Origin: Alloalcanivorax xenomutans | GTDB taxonomy: Bacteria > Pseudomonadota > Gammaproteobacteria > Pseudomonadales > Alcanivoracaceae | NCBI RefSeq assembly: GCF_900217905.1 | Contig: NZ_OBMO01000011.1 | Location: forward strand, 1 to 64,000 | Direction: 5' to 3' | DNA: 64,000 bases | Shown: piece after piece, positions 28,922-37,344 of the stretch | Layout: each line of letters starts with the position of its first letter | Numbering within the stretch: the first letter of the stretch is position 1 | Notes under the pieces: generated by a model | Told to the model about the DNA's origin: nothing | Databases searched by the model: none | The model's input: the letters and a program-made list of their open reading frames with translations, nothing else | Program-made: the position numbers and the translations under genes

Positions 28922-29148
28922 GTTCGACAGCGGCCGAACCCGGGATGCAAGCGGGGTTCATAAAAGACAACGAAAAACCGGTTACAAACTGCTGGAAACA
29001 ACAAAGCCGTGACAAGAAAACGTCGCCTGACCGACCGGTAATATTCCCTGAAATGAAAAGGTTTGGAAACGCGCCCTCTTTAGTGTGGTTCATGCGGTTC
29101 GCCGCACTTCGTTGCAATCGAATTAGACACCAAGAGGGTATTGTTGTT

Positions 29149-30420
29149 ATGAACGCCATGATCAAGAAGGCAGCCTTGGCTGCCGCTATCGCTTCCGCTC
29201 CTTTCGCCGCTTCCGCCACCGATCTGGTAGGCGGTGGTGCCTCCCTGCCGGCTCTGGCTTATATCGGCGCTGATTTCACCCTGACCAGCCCGCAAGCCCG
29301 TCTGTCCACCAACGCGGGTTTGACCGCGGGTGCCGGTTATCTGGAATCTTTCGTTGGTATCGGTTCCATTTTCGATGAATATGAATTAAGCACCGGTAAT
29401 ACCGCTTCCTACTGCCAAACCGGAAGCGGCACGGGCCGCCGCGTTCTGCTCGGTGCTCCGGGCTGGTCCGCATCTGGTGACTGCCGGGACTACAGCGCTT
29501 CCCCCGCCGGTTTCAGCGGCCTGAATGCACTGCCTGATTTTGCCGGTTCTGATGCTCCGCTGAACGCGAGTGACATCGCTACCTTCCAGAATGGCAATCA
29601 AGCCACCCGCGATAATCTGGTACAGGTGCCTGCTCTGGGTGCATTGATCGGTCTGCCGGTGAACGTTGAGGATAACTTTGGCAACCCGATCACCAATGTG
29701 AATCTGACCACCAAGCAAGTGTGCGACATCTTCAGTGGGGATGCTCAGGTCTGGACCGATGTGGGCGTCAGCTCCTCCGACCCGATCACCATGGTGGTCC
29801 GTACCGATGAGAGCGGCACGGTTTTCGCCACGACCCAGTACTTTGCCGCTAACTGTAACGTTAACTATGGTGATGCTTTCGTCACTTCAGAAGACTTCAC
29901 CGATTCCTACGGTCCTTCCGATTACAACTCCAGTGTTACCGCCAGCGGTAACGGTGGTGTGGTTGCCGCGGTAGCCGCCAACAGCGGGTCCATCGGTTTC
30001 GCCAACTTCGCCAACGTGGATGAGGCCGGTCTGGCCTATGCCTTGATCGAAGGGCACGATCCCGCTACCGCCTCCTCTGTAGGGTACGCTACTGGCGATC
30101 TGCTGCCGGATACCGTTCTGGGTGCTGTTGACCCGTCCACCGGTCTGCCGACCACGCAATCCCTGGCTTCCATTGATCCGGCCCTGGCCGAAGGGTGTCT
30201 GACAGTGATCAATCCGGCGGCCCAACTGGAAGGTGACTATCCGATTGCCGCCGTCACCAACCTGCTGACCTACACCGACAACAACGTGGATCCGGCGGCG
30301 ACCCGGGATCTGTTCAAGGAAGTGATCAGCGGCTCTTCCGCTCTGCCGGTAGGCTTTGCCCGCCTGGCCAGCGGTATCCAAACCGCATCTGAAAACATCA
30401 TCGACACCTGCATCAACTAA
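29149..30420 (+). CDS. Secreted PstS/DING-like phosphate-binding protein
   Basis: A 423-residue protein with a signal peptide (KKAALAAAIASAPFAASA, cleavage before TDLV). The mature start DLVGGGASLPALAY and the segments FAGSDAPL, KQVCDIFSGDAQVW, RTDESGTVFATTQYF and GSIGFANF match the PstS/DING periplasmic-binding fold that holds phosphate between two lobes. Cysteine pairs suggest disulfides. The ATG at 29149 is chosen because a signal peptide follows directly and AGAGGG lies upstream; the longer open frame to 28945 is rejected. In P. aeruginosa, DING-type LapA and LapB lie beside PdtA, and this placement agrees. Confidence 0.85.
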   Translation: MNAMIKKAALAAAIASAPFAASATDLVGGGASLPALAYIGADFTLTSPQARLSTNAGLTAGAGYLESFVGIGSIFDEYELSTGNTASYCQTGSGTGRRVLLGAPGWSASGDCRDYSASPAGFSGLNALPDFAGSDAPLNASDIATFQNGNQATRDNLVQVPALGALIGLPVNVEDNFGNPITNVNLTTKQVCDIFSGDAQVWTDVGVSSSDPITMVVRTDESGTVFATTQYFAANCNVNYGDAFVTSEDFTDSYGPSDYNSSVTASGNGGVVAAVAANSGSIGFANFANVDEAGLAYALIEGHDPATASSVGYATGDLLPDTVLGAVDPSTGLPTTQSLASIDPALAEGCLTVINPAAQLEGDYPIAAVTNLLTYTDNNVDPAATRDLFKEVISGSSALPVGFARLASGIQTASENIIDTCIN

Positions 30421-30445
30421 GCACCATATCCGGTCCTGACCGGAG

Positions 30446-30474
30446 GGGGCGCCCCAGGAGGGCGCCCCTTTTTT
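30446..30474 (+). terminator. Rho-independent terminator of the PstS-like gene
   Basis: An 8-base GC stem (GGGGCGCC at 30446-30453 with GGCGCCCC at 30461-30468), a 7-base loop and a run of six T follow the stop by 26 bases. Confidence 0.92.
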
Positions 30475-30490
30475 GTAAAGGCTGTACCCA

Positions 30491-30650
30491 GTCATCCCGG
30501 AGTAGAGAGTTCAATGGCTTAAGGCCATTGAACGCCCCCTGCGGGGCATCCAAACGGTGCTCTAAGCACCGTTGTGTGGCCCGGGATCTCCGTCTGAAGG
30601 GCGCGGCTTTGTAGAGGAAGAAGGAGATGCCGGATCAAGTTAGGCATGAC
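30491..30650. mobile_element. MITE-like palindromic element with three internal hairpins
   Basis: The element is bounded by GTCATCCC (30491) and GGCATGAC (ending 30650), imperfect terminal inverted repeats. An inner pair, ATCCCGG at 30494-30500 and CCGGGAT at 30581-30587, encloses three perfect stem-loops: 30509-30533 (10-base stem), 30534-30547 (5-base) and 30553-30573 (9-base). No protein is encoded. It belongs to the common GTCATCCCGGA-type intergenic repeats. It lies between a terminator and the second luxR-type gene; that 308-base gap holds no gene. Confidence 0.6.
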
Positions 30651-30654
30651 ATGA

Positions 30655-30687
30655 GGGCTGTGGGAAGATTGCTTGCAAGCGAATATT
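30655..30687. repeat. Single REP copy
   Basis: GGCTGTGGGAAGATTGCTTG and the following CAAGCGAAT match the REP family of this window. One arm only, directly after the MITE-like element. Confidence 0.6.
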
Positions 30688-30728
30688 TCGACGGGCCGAG
30701 AATAAACATGCCGAGGCTTTTACCCGCT

Positions 30729-31535
30729 TCAGTCGCCCCCGCCACCCTGCGAATCAAACTGCACTGGCAGGCCTTCCAGTGGCAACTGCCGGGAAAGGAT
30801 CGCCCGGGTCACCGCATGCTGACGATTACGGGCACGCAGTTTCCGGCAGGCGTTGCTGATGTGGTAGACCACGGTGCGTTCGGTGATGCCCAGGCGCTGG
30901 CCGATTTCGTTGTTGGTGTGGCCGGCGCTGGCCCATACCAGGCATTCCCGTTCGCGGCTGTTGAGCGCTTCGGCGCAATGGGCTTCACGTTGTTGTGCTG
31001 TGGTGGTGCCATCCTGGCCGCGCAGTGTGCGAGTGCGTTCCAGGATCACGTTGCCGAGCAACAGGGCATAGGGCAGGAACTGATGAACATGGTCCCAGGC
31101 GCGCTCGCCGTCTTCTTCGCTGATCAGGTTGAAACGGGCATGCAGCCCGCCGATGGCCAGGGGGACGGTGCAGCCGGAGGCCATGCCGTGGTGGGCACGC
31201 AGGATCATGACGCGGCGTTGCTCGCCGGTGTCGTAGTCCGGCAGGGTCATGAGGGACCGCCAGTCCAAGGGTAACTGGTGGTTCAGGGCATAGTGGACCA
31301 GCGGGTCGGTATTGATCAGGTGCTCGTCCCGGTAAAGTTGAACCCAGTCGTCGGCCAGATTATGCAGACGCAGCGGTTCTGGCTGGTTCAGAGATACCGT
31401 GCTGTTGATGACAAAAAAATAGCGTTGGAAGCCGTGTTCACGAATGAAGTACTCCACCGCGGTGTGCAAACGTGTAAGACGTGTAAGGCGGGTGATGGCC
31501 AGGATCTGGGCCACCACGCTTTTGTCGTAGAACAT
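30729..31535 (-). CDS. LuxR-family regulator with an intact autoinducer pocket (solo)
   Basis: 268 residues, a paralogue of the gene at 27899 with the same MFYD start and HGF-x-x-Y-F-F pattern. Counting from D70 of TraR, all pocket residues are retained: W57 and Y61 in DDWVQLYRDEHL, D70-P71 in NTDPLVHY, W85 in LDWRSL, G113 in ASGCTVPL. The HTH is intact (LNSRERECLVWASAGHTNNE; GITERTVVYHISNACRKL). No synthase gene is adjacent. It is divergent from the phosphodiesterase operon and its start lies 174 bases from the Pho-box-like site. Confidence 0.9.
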   Translation of the reverse strand: MFYDKSVVAQILAITRLTRLTRLHTAVEYFIREHGFQRYFFVINSTVSLNQPEPLRLHNLADDWVQLYRDEHLINTDPLVHYALNHQLPLDWRSLMTLPDYDTGEQRRVMILRAHHGMASGCTVPLAIGGLHARFNLISEEDGERAWDHVHQFLPYALLLGNVILERTRTLRGQDGTTTAQQREAHCAEALNSRERECLVWASAGHTNNEIGQRLGITERTVVYHISNACRKLRARNRQHAVTRAILSRQLPLEGLPVQFDSQGGGGD

Positions 31536-31709
31536 CCCCCTGAGCCTTCCCTGTGGTTTATGGGTGTTCGTTTTATGATTTTGATTCTCGGATTTTCATA
31601 ACAGATTAGGCAGTAAGTGTTGCGGTTTCGTGATGATTGCCCTGTCTTTTTTTACAGCCTGTTAGGTGCGGAAGATGTCGCCACCGTGACAGAAAAAGGG
31701 GAAGGCCGG

Positions 31710-31739
31710 TTGTCATAAACTCTGTCACCTTCCGGTAAT
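31710..31739 (+). promoter_or_regulatory. Pho-box-like site
   Basis: Half sites TTGTCAT (31710), CTGTCAC (31722) and CGGTAAT (31733) occur in series. The last two are 11 bases apart, the PhoB spacing, and match the consensus at 7/7 and 5/7; the first is 12 bases before the second. A TATCGT at 31761 could be a -10 element. It should serve the lipoprotein operon starting at 31825. PhoB binding is an inference from the pattern and from the phosphate-releasing products. Confidence 0.6.
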
Positions 31740-31824
31740 CGATTTGCCACCGTGCTCTCTTATCGTGCCCGATCTTTAGCGGGGTCTTTGCCCTGACATT
31801 TGCTTATCTAATCGGGAGAACATC

Positions 31825-34800
31825 ATGGGAGCTTGCGTTCGCCACGCGGGCCGATGGCGTGCGGCTGTATTGCCGGCGTTGATCGCGTCCTTGCTGGCAG
31901 GTTGTGGTGGGGATACCGACACCAAGTTCGTTGACAAGATTGTCGAAGTGCCGGTGGAAGAGGACGTCCCCTATGTGGAGGACCTCTCCGGTGCGGAAAC
32001 CTTTACCGCGAATATAATCGCCGCGCCGGATGGCGCTGATGACCAGTTCCAGCCGCACCCTGCCCCTGTGGTGAATGGTGTCACCGCGCGGGAAAAGGAT
32101 GCGACGGTCATCAGTGGCTACCAGCGCTTCCAGGTCAATACCGATCTGAGCCTGACCAGCGGTCGTCTGAATCACGTTCGCGATGAAGGCATCTTCAGTG
32201 CGGAGTTCACCACCGGCGGCAGTTTGTCCCTGGTACCTCTGACCCGTTCCAACGGGCAATTCTCCTTTGAGCGCACCACCGCGTCCGCCAACCATGCCAT
32301 CGACAACGGCCAGAACGTGATTCTGGCGGTAAACGCCGATCCGTATAACATGACCCAGGGCTGGAACATGGGTCTGATCAAAAAGGACGGGGTCACCTAC
32401 ACCGGGTTTTCCGATCGCAACGAACAGGCGATCGTGGTGTACCAGGACGGTTCGCCCGGCATTCTTGAGCAGGTGCCGGAGTTCACTCTGAATGTGTATC
32501 ACAATGGCCAGTTGCTGGAGCCGCTGGGCAAGGTGCATTACTTCGATAACGCCAGCCAGGCCAACACCAGCTTTAGCCGTGGCAGTTCCGAACTGGAGCT
32601 GTACCCGGCGGAAAGCTATCGCGGCACTGTTGATCTGACCGGTCGCAGCGCCGCGCTGATCGCCGCCGAGGCCAATGGCGTCAGCGTGGTGGCGCGGGGC
32701 GACGGCGAGGTGAGCGTGCAATTACCGCCACTGTCCGGAACCGTGGTGGGGCGCGTGGAAGACCGTGCCCACTACGTGGTTCCCGCTGGTCATGCGTTGC
32801 TGGTGGATGGCGGCGCGCTGTCCGCGGGCAGCCGGGTGGATATCCGTTACGAAACCGACGATCCGTCCTGGGATCAGGTGGAAAGTGCCCTGGGGGCCGG
32901 CTTTGGCCGTGGTCTGTTGGTGAAGGACGGTCAGCTTGGCAGCAATCAGGATGAAGTGGCGGTAAGCAGCCGCACCGCTTTTGGCATTCGCGCCGATGGC
33001 AGCGCCTTTTTCCTGGTGGTGGACAAGCCGGTGGGCTCTCTCTACGACGGTATCACCCAGACCAAGCTGGGCCAGATCATGATCGGCTATGGCGCGGTGC
33101 AGGCGATCAACCTGGACGGCGGCGGCTCTTCCACGTTGGCGGCACGTCTGCCCGGCGAACGCTACACCTACCTAGTGAATACGCCCTCCGATGGCGCCGA
33201 GCGGGTCACCGCCACCAAGTGGGGCCTGGTGTTGAACGCGGAACAGGCGCGCTACGACGCTAACGCGGTGGCGGTTTACCCCCGGGAACTGACGGTGATG
33301 GCCGGAGCCGTTTATCGCCGCTTCCGGGGCGTGGGTTACGACAGTGCGTCCTGGGAAGGCGGCGGTGACATCCCGGAGTACGGCATCAGCGATGCGTCCC
33401 TGGGGTTGATCGACAGCCGCACCGGTGCCTTCAAAGCCGCCGATGCGGACGCGCAAGGGTATGTGGTGGTTCGGGTCGGCGAACAAAAGGGTGTGGCCCG
33501 TGTGCGCGTCACCAGTACCATCGACGAGATCCGCTTCCCCAGCGAGCAGTACGCGGTGGACAGCGGCAGCAGCCTGCAACTGACGCCGCTGCTGATCAGT
33601 GACGGCGACAGCGTGCACTATTCCAACGACGTCATCAGCTATGAGCTGGACAACACCGACGATTGCGCTCTGAATCCGGAAACCGGCGTGCTGTCCGTGG
33701 CGCCGGTGCAGGGGCGCAGCTGTACCGTCACCGCCACCGCCGCCGGAATGAGCGCCAGTACCGTGGTGAACATCGGCGTGGCGCCGGAACTGGTGACCGA
33801 CTTCGAGGGTGACACCAGCGCCTTCGCGCCGGGCGGTGCGCGACACAAGGCGGTGAATATCGAGAAAGTATCCGATCAGGTATTTTCTGGTAACTACTCG
33901 ATGAAGCTGAGCTGGGAAGCGGACCCCGCCCAGCCCGGCACTTTCGGCGCTTATCTCACCGATCCGGGCCAGGTCACCGAATTGCCGGGGTACCCCAAGT
34001 ATCTGGGCGTGAACGTTTACATCCCGGATGAATTGGCCGGCAAGGTGTGGTGGGTGCGTGGCAGTCTCAAGGATGCCGACGGCAAGACCGTCACCTTGAA
34101 CTACAACAACGATGGCGATGCCTTGCCGGAACGGGGCTGGCATTTCATGAAAGCGGAAATCGGGTCCGGCTACAGGGAACCGCTGCGTTTCTTCCAGCCG
34201 TTCCGCTTCCTGGTATTGAAGACCGCCGAGCGCATCGACTCCCACGTGATTCTGGACGACTTCACCGCCATCTACAGCGATGACACCGATCTCGCCGGAC
34301 CAGGTGTGACGGTGTCGCCGCAAGCCGACGCCACGGTGGAGCAGCCTGATCCTTTGTTGTCCTTGCAGGTGCATGACGATTCCGGCGTGGATTTTGGCAG
34401 CGCTTATGTGGCTCTGGATGGCCAGGACGTTTCCGCCTCGCTCACCAACAATGGCCAGGACCGTATCGAATTTCAGAGCGCCGGTCTGGCGGACGGCTGG
34501 CACCGGGTGGACTACCGCGTGGCGGATACCAACGGCAACGTCACCGCCGGGGATTATCTGTTCCAGGTGCTGACCGGTGGTCCGCGCCTTTACATCGACA
34601 GTGCCAATATCCAGTTCTACCCCGGCGGCACCTTCCAGGTACCGATCCGCGTGGAGGGCGGCGGTAACTTCGGTGACTTGAATCTGAGTCTCGACTACGA
34701 CGCCACCAAAGCCGCCATGACGGTGATCGACGGTGACCTGAGCGCCACCGATGTCAGCACCACGGAAGGCAACTGGAGCGGGCGCTTTACCGGGTTCAAT

Positions 34801-36384
34801 GACGATACCGGCGTGGTGGCGTATCTGGAACTGAAGGTGCGCGACTACATCCAGAACACCTTCGTTTCGGTAGTGGTGAACGGCCAGTTGGATGGCGATA
34901 CCTACTACCACCCGGTGGTGCGCAAGGAAGTGGGCAGCCGTTATCGTTTGCTGACCCACTGGGGCATCAGCGGCCAGCAATTGGACATGCTGGTGGTGGA
35001 TCAGCAGGGTAACGCCGCCTCCGGGGTGACGGTGGAGACCTTCACCTACAACAGTGGCACGGACCAGATCAGTGACGTCGTGGTGCTCGGCACCACCGAC
35101 GCGGAAGGCCGTCTGGCCGTGACCCTGCCCGCCGGCAGCGACTCCCAGGATTTGCTGTTCCGGGCCTATGACGATCAGGGCTCGTCGCTGATGACCGATG
35201 TGCAGGCATTGGTGGAACGGCTGACGCCGGCGCCGCGCCATGTGTACCTGACCCCGGGCAGTGATGGCTCTCAGGTGAACGTGACCTGGTACACCTCCAC
35301 GGACGTGAGCGCCAGCGAGGTTGCCTACGGCGCTGGTTCCCTGAACCAGAGCGCCACCGGTGAATCCGGGATCCTGCCCTTCTTCTACGGCTCCGAAGCG
35401 GGCGTGGTGCGGGTGCATCATGTGGCGCTGGACAACCTGGCACCGGGCACCACCTACCGCTACCGGGTCGGCGATGGTGCGGGTAACCAAAGCGTCGAGT
35501 TCAGCTTCACCACCGATGACGGCGACGACCAGGTGAACATTCATCTGTTCGGTGATACCCAGACCCTGTCCAATGAAAACATCTTCAACGGCAGCGGTCT
35601 GGTGACGGAGCTGTACCAGAAAATGCAGGCGCAATTGCCGGACGGTGATCTGATTCTGCATGTGGGCGACCTGACCGAGGATTTGAGCGACTACCGTCTG
35701 GTGCGCTTGTTCCTGGAGTCCCTGGAAGGTGAGGGCATGTTGGCGTCCCATCTGCTGGCGCCCACCGAGGGGAACCACGAGGTGTACAACGAAGGCGCGG
35801 AGAAATTCGCCGCCATGTTCCGCTTCGACCCCACCGACAGCGGCGTGGCCGATCCCTTCGAAGGCGCTATCTACAGCTTCGATTACGGCAATACCCACAT
35901 CGCCGTGCTGACCAGCGAACTCACCGAGGAACGTGACTGGCCGAAGATGATGGACTGGCTGCGCGCGGATATGAGCGCGTCCGACCAGACCTGGAAGATC
36001 GTCATGATTCACCGGCCGCCGTACAACGGCAACCCGGCCTCCGGCAATGGCCGCGTTATGCAGTACCTGCCACCGTTGGTGGATGAACTTGGCATCGATC
36101 TGGTGCTCTCCGGTCACGACCACATGTACTCGCGCAGTGTGCCGATGGCGGGCGGGCGGCCGCACCCGGCCGGTGCCACCTACCTGATCGCTGGTTCCGA
36201 TTCGGCCAAGTACTACGACAACAACGGCGACGGTATCGCGAAGTTCGCCGATGTGCTGTTCGACGACAACGTCAATACCTACACCACGCTGCAAATCGAC
36301 GGAGAGAACATGCATGTGCTGACGCGCACTCTCGATGGCACCGTGGTGGACGACACCATCATCACCCCGCGGGCGGGGCGTTAA
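31825..36384 (+). CDS. Giant lipoprotein: phosphodiester glycosidase fused to metallophosphoesterase
   Basis: 1519 residues, exported by a lipobox (LLAGC) and retained as a lipoprotein. About residues 90-480 form a phosphodiester-glycosidase (NAGPA/DUF2233) domain with its hallmark NLDGGGSST at about 429. Then come Ig-like, carbohydrate-binding-like and cohesin-like beta regions (480-1120), a purple-acid-phosphatase N-terminal fibronectin-like domain (about 1135-1230) and a metallophosphoesterase with LFGDTQ (about 1240), VGDLTED, GNHEVY (about 1315), HRPPYNG and GHDHMYSRS (about 1430). Together they could remove the sugar from a sugar-1-phosphodiester and then release phosphate. Substrate is unknown. 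Placement behind a Pho-box-like site supports phosphate scavenging. Confidence 0.88.
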   Translation: MGACVRHAGRWRAAVLPALIASLLAGCGGDTDTKFVDKIVEVPVEEDVPYVEDLSGAETFTANIIAAPDGADDQFQPHPAPVVNGVTAREKDATVISGYQRFQVNTDLSLTSGRLNHVRDEGIFSAEFTTGGSLSLVPLTRSNGQFSFERTTASANHAIDNGQNVILAVNADPYNMTQGWNMGLIKKDGVTYTGFSDRNEQAIVVYQDGSPGILEQVPEFTLNVYHNGQLLEPLGKVHYFDNASQANTSFSRGSSELELYPAESYRGTVDLTGRSAALIAAEANGVSVVARGDGEVSVQLPPLSGTVVGRVEDRAHYVVPAGHALLVDGGALSAGSRVDIRYETDDPSWDQVESALGAGFGRGLLVKDGQLGSNQDEVAVSSRTAFGIRADGSAFFLVVDKPVGSLYDGITQTKLGQIMIGYGAVQAINLDGGGSSTLAARLPGERYTYLVNTPSDGAERVTATKWGLVLNAEQARYDANAVAVYPRELTVMAGAVYRRFRGVGYDSASWEGGGDIPEYGISDASLGLIDSRTGAFKAADADAQGYVVVRVGEQKGVARVRVTSTIDEIRFPSEQYAVDSGSSLQLTPLLISDGDSVHYSNDVISYELDNTDDCALNPETGVLSVAPVQGRSCTVTATAAGMSASTVVNIGVAPELVTDFEGDTSAFAPGGARHKAVNIEKVSDQVFSGNYSMKLSWEADPAQPGTFGAYLTDPGQVTELPGYPKYLGVNVYIPDELAGKVWWVRGSLKDADGKTVTLNYNNDGDALPERGWHFMKAEIGSGYREPLRFFQPFRFLVLKTAERIDSHVILDDFTAIYSDDTDLAGPGVTVSPQADATVEQPDPLLSLQVHDDSGVDFGSAYVALDGQDVSASLTNNGQDRIEFQSAGLADGWHRVDYRVADTNGNVTAGDYLFQVLTGGPRLYIDSANIQFYPGGTFQVPIRVEGGGNFGDLNLSLDYDATKAAMTVIDGDLSATDVSTTEGNWSGRFTGFNDDTGVVAYLELKVRDYIQNTFVSVVVNGQLDGDTYYHPVVRKEVGSRYRLLTHWGISGQQLDMLVVDQQGNAASGVTVETFTYNSGTDQISDVVVLGTTDAEGRLAVTLPAGSDSQDLLFRAYDDQGSSLMTDVQALVERLTPAPRHVYLTPGSDGSQVNVTWYTSTDVSASEVAYGAGSLNQSATGESGILPFFYGSEAGVVRVHHVALDNLAPGTTYRYRVGDGAGNQSVEFSFTTDDGDDQVNIHLFGDTQTLSNENIFNGSGLVTELYQKMQAQLPDGDLILHVGDLTEDLSDYRLVRLFLESLEGEGMLASHLLAPTEGNHEVYNEGAEKFAAMFRFDPTDSGVADPFEGAIYSFDYGNTHIAVLTSELTEERDWPKMMDWLRADMSASDQTWKIVMIHRPPYNGNPASGNGRVMQYLPPLVDELGIDLVLSGHDHMYSRSVPMAGGRPHPAGATYLIAGSDSAKYYDNNGDGIAKFADVLFDDNVNTYTTLQIDGENMHVLTRTLDGTVVDDTIITPRAGR

Positions 36385-36394
36385 GGAGCAGACC

Positions 36395-37189
36395 ATGAAA
36401 ATCGCCAAGACTTCGTTGAGCCTGGCCGTCATGGCCTTTGCGTTGACCGCCTGTGGCGGCGACGACACCCGTTACGTGGATCGTGTCACCGAAGTACCCG
36501 GTGACACCATCGAGAACCCGGTGGAGTACATGCCCGTGGATGGCCACGTGCTGGGTTTCTGGGTGATGGACGCGGATGCCGACTGCGAGGAGTTTTGCGT
36601 CAACGATTATTCCGCCTACGGTAATCCGCTGTACGCTCTGGATGGCAACTATCAGGAACTGGAAGCCGCGCCGCGGTCGGAGGAGGGCGGCGCTGTTGGC
36701 GGCGTGTTGGGTTTCGACGGCACCTATCAGCTGTCCACCCGGGAAAATTCGGTGCTGGCCAACACCGTGATCGGCGAGGCGTTCGCTTTGCATGTACGGG
36801 CTCGCAGTGCCGCTGACCCGCAGGGCTCGGTGTTCTCGCTGGGAAGCCAGGGCGCGCTGGCCTTTGATTTGCAAATGAACGGTGCCGCCGCGGTGCTGAA
36901 CTTCCCGAACCAGGAGCGTCGTCTGGTGGTGGCGTTGGGGGACGCCGGCACCTGGCAGGAGTTGTGGGTGGGCAGTGACGGCAATCACGTCACGGTGCAG
37001 CTGGACTGTGAAACCGTGGCGGAGTTTGATCGCTCCGCCGGCATGCCTATTCTTTCCAGCCAGGCCACCGGTGCCATGGTCGGCGCCGCCTGGGGGAGCA
37101 CGACGCGGACGCCATTCCAGGGAGATGTGGACCTGGTACGGCTGAGCGGTAGCGACGAAGCCAATCTGTTCTGCCCGGAATCCGACTAA
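36395..37189 (+). CDS. LamG-like lipoprotein
   Basis: A 264-residue lipoprotein. The ATG at 36395 follows AAGGAG, 10 bases after the previous stop. The lipobox is LTAC, and the mature start CGGDDTRYVDRVTEVP closely mirrors the previous protein's CGGDTDTKFVDKIVEVP. The body is a LamG/concanavalin-like beta sandwich (AFALHVRARSAADPQGSVFS; DVDLVRLSGS). It probably forms an operon with the phosphoesterase and could bind a glycan or the partner. Function is otherwise unknown. Confidence 0.78.
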   Translation: MKIAKTSLSLAVMAFALTACGGDDTRYVDRVTEVPGDTIENPVEYMPVDGHVLGFWVMDADADCEEFCVNDYSAYGNPLYALDGNYQELEAAPRSEEGGAVGGVLGFDGTYQLSTRENSVLANTVIGEAFALHVRARSAADPQGSVFSLGSQGALAFDLQMNGAAAVLNFPNQERRLVVALGDAGTWQELWVGSDGNHVTVQLDCETVAEFDRSAGMPILSSQATGAMVGAAWGSTTRTPFQGDVDLVRLSGSDEANLFCPESD

Positions 37190-37215
37190 AAGATATTGCC
37201 AAAAAAGGGGGCGGT

Positions 37216-37239
37216 CCGGGGCGGCATTGGCCGCCCCGG
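37216..37239. terminator. Strong GC hairpin after the lipoprotein operon
   Basis: A 10-base stem, CCGGGGCGGC (37216-37225) with GCCGCCCCGG (37230-37239), and a 4-base loop. There is no T-run downstream on the plus strand; on the minus strand it is followed by T-rich sequence (the complement of AAAAAAGGGGG). It may act from either side. Confidence 0.45.
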
Positions 37240-37344
37240 TCACCGTGTCCGGAATATCCCGCCAATGGATTGCTGCTTTTCGGTCATTGCCTGACCGGCC
37301 GGTCTCTCCTAATAAGGACGCTAGCCTGTTAAGGAGAGCCGATC

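Noticed and set aside
28755-29012. 85-residue open frame after the first luxR-type gene
   Set aside because: It runs through a REP pair and the PstS-like promoter region, with no family resemblance.
33172-36468. 1098-residue antisense open frame across the phosphoesterase lipoprotein
   Set aside because: The plus strand has clear catalytic motifs in the same stretch; the antisense product has none.
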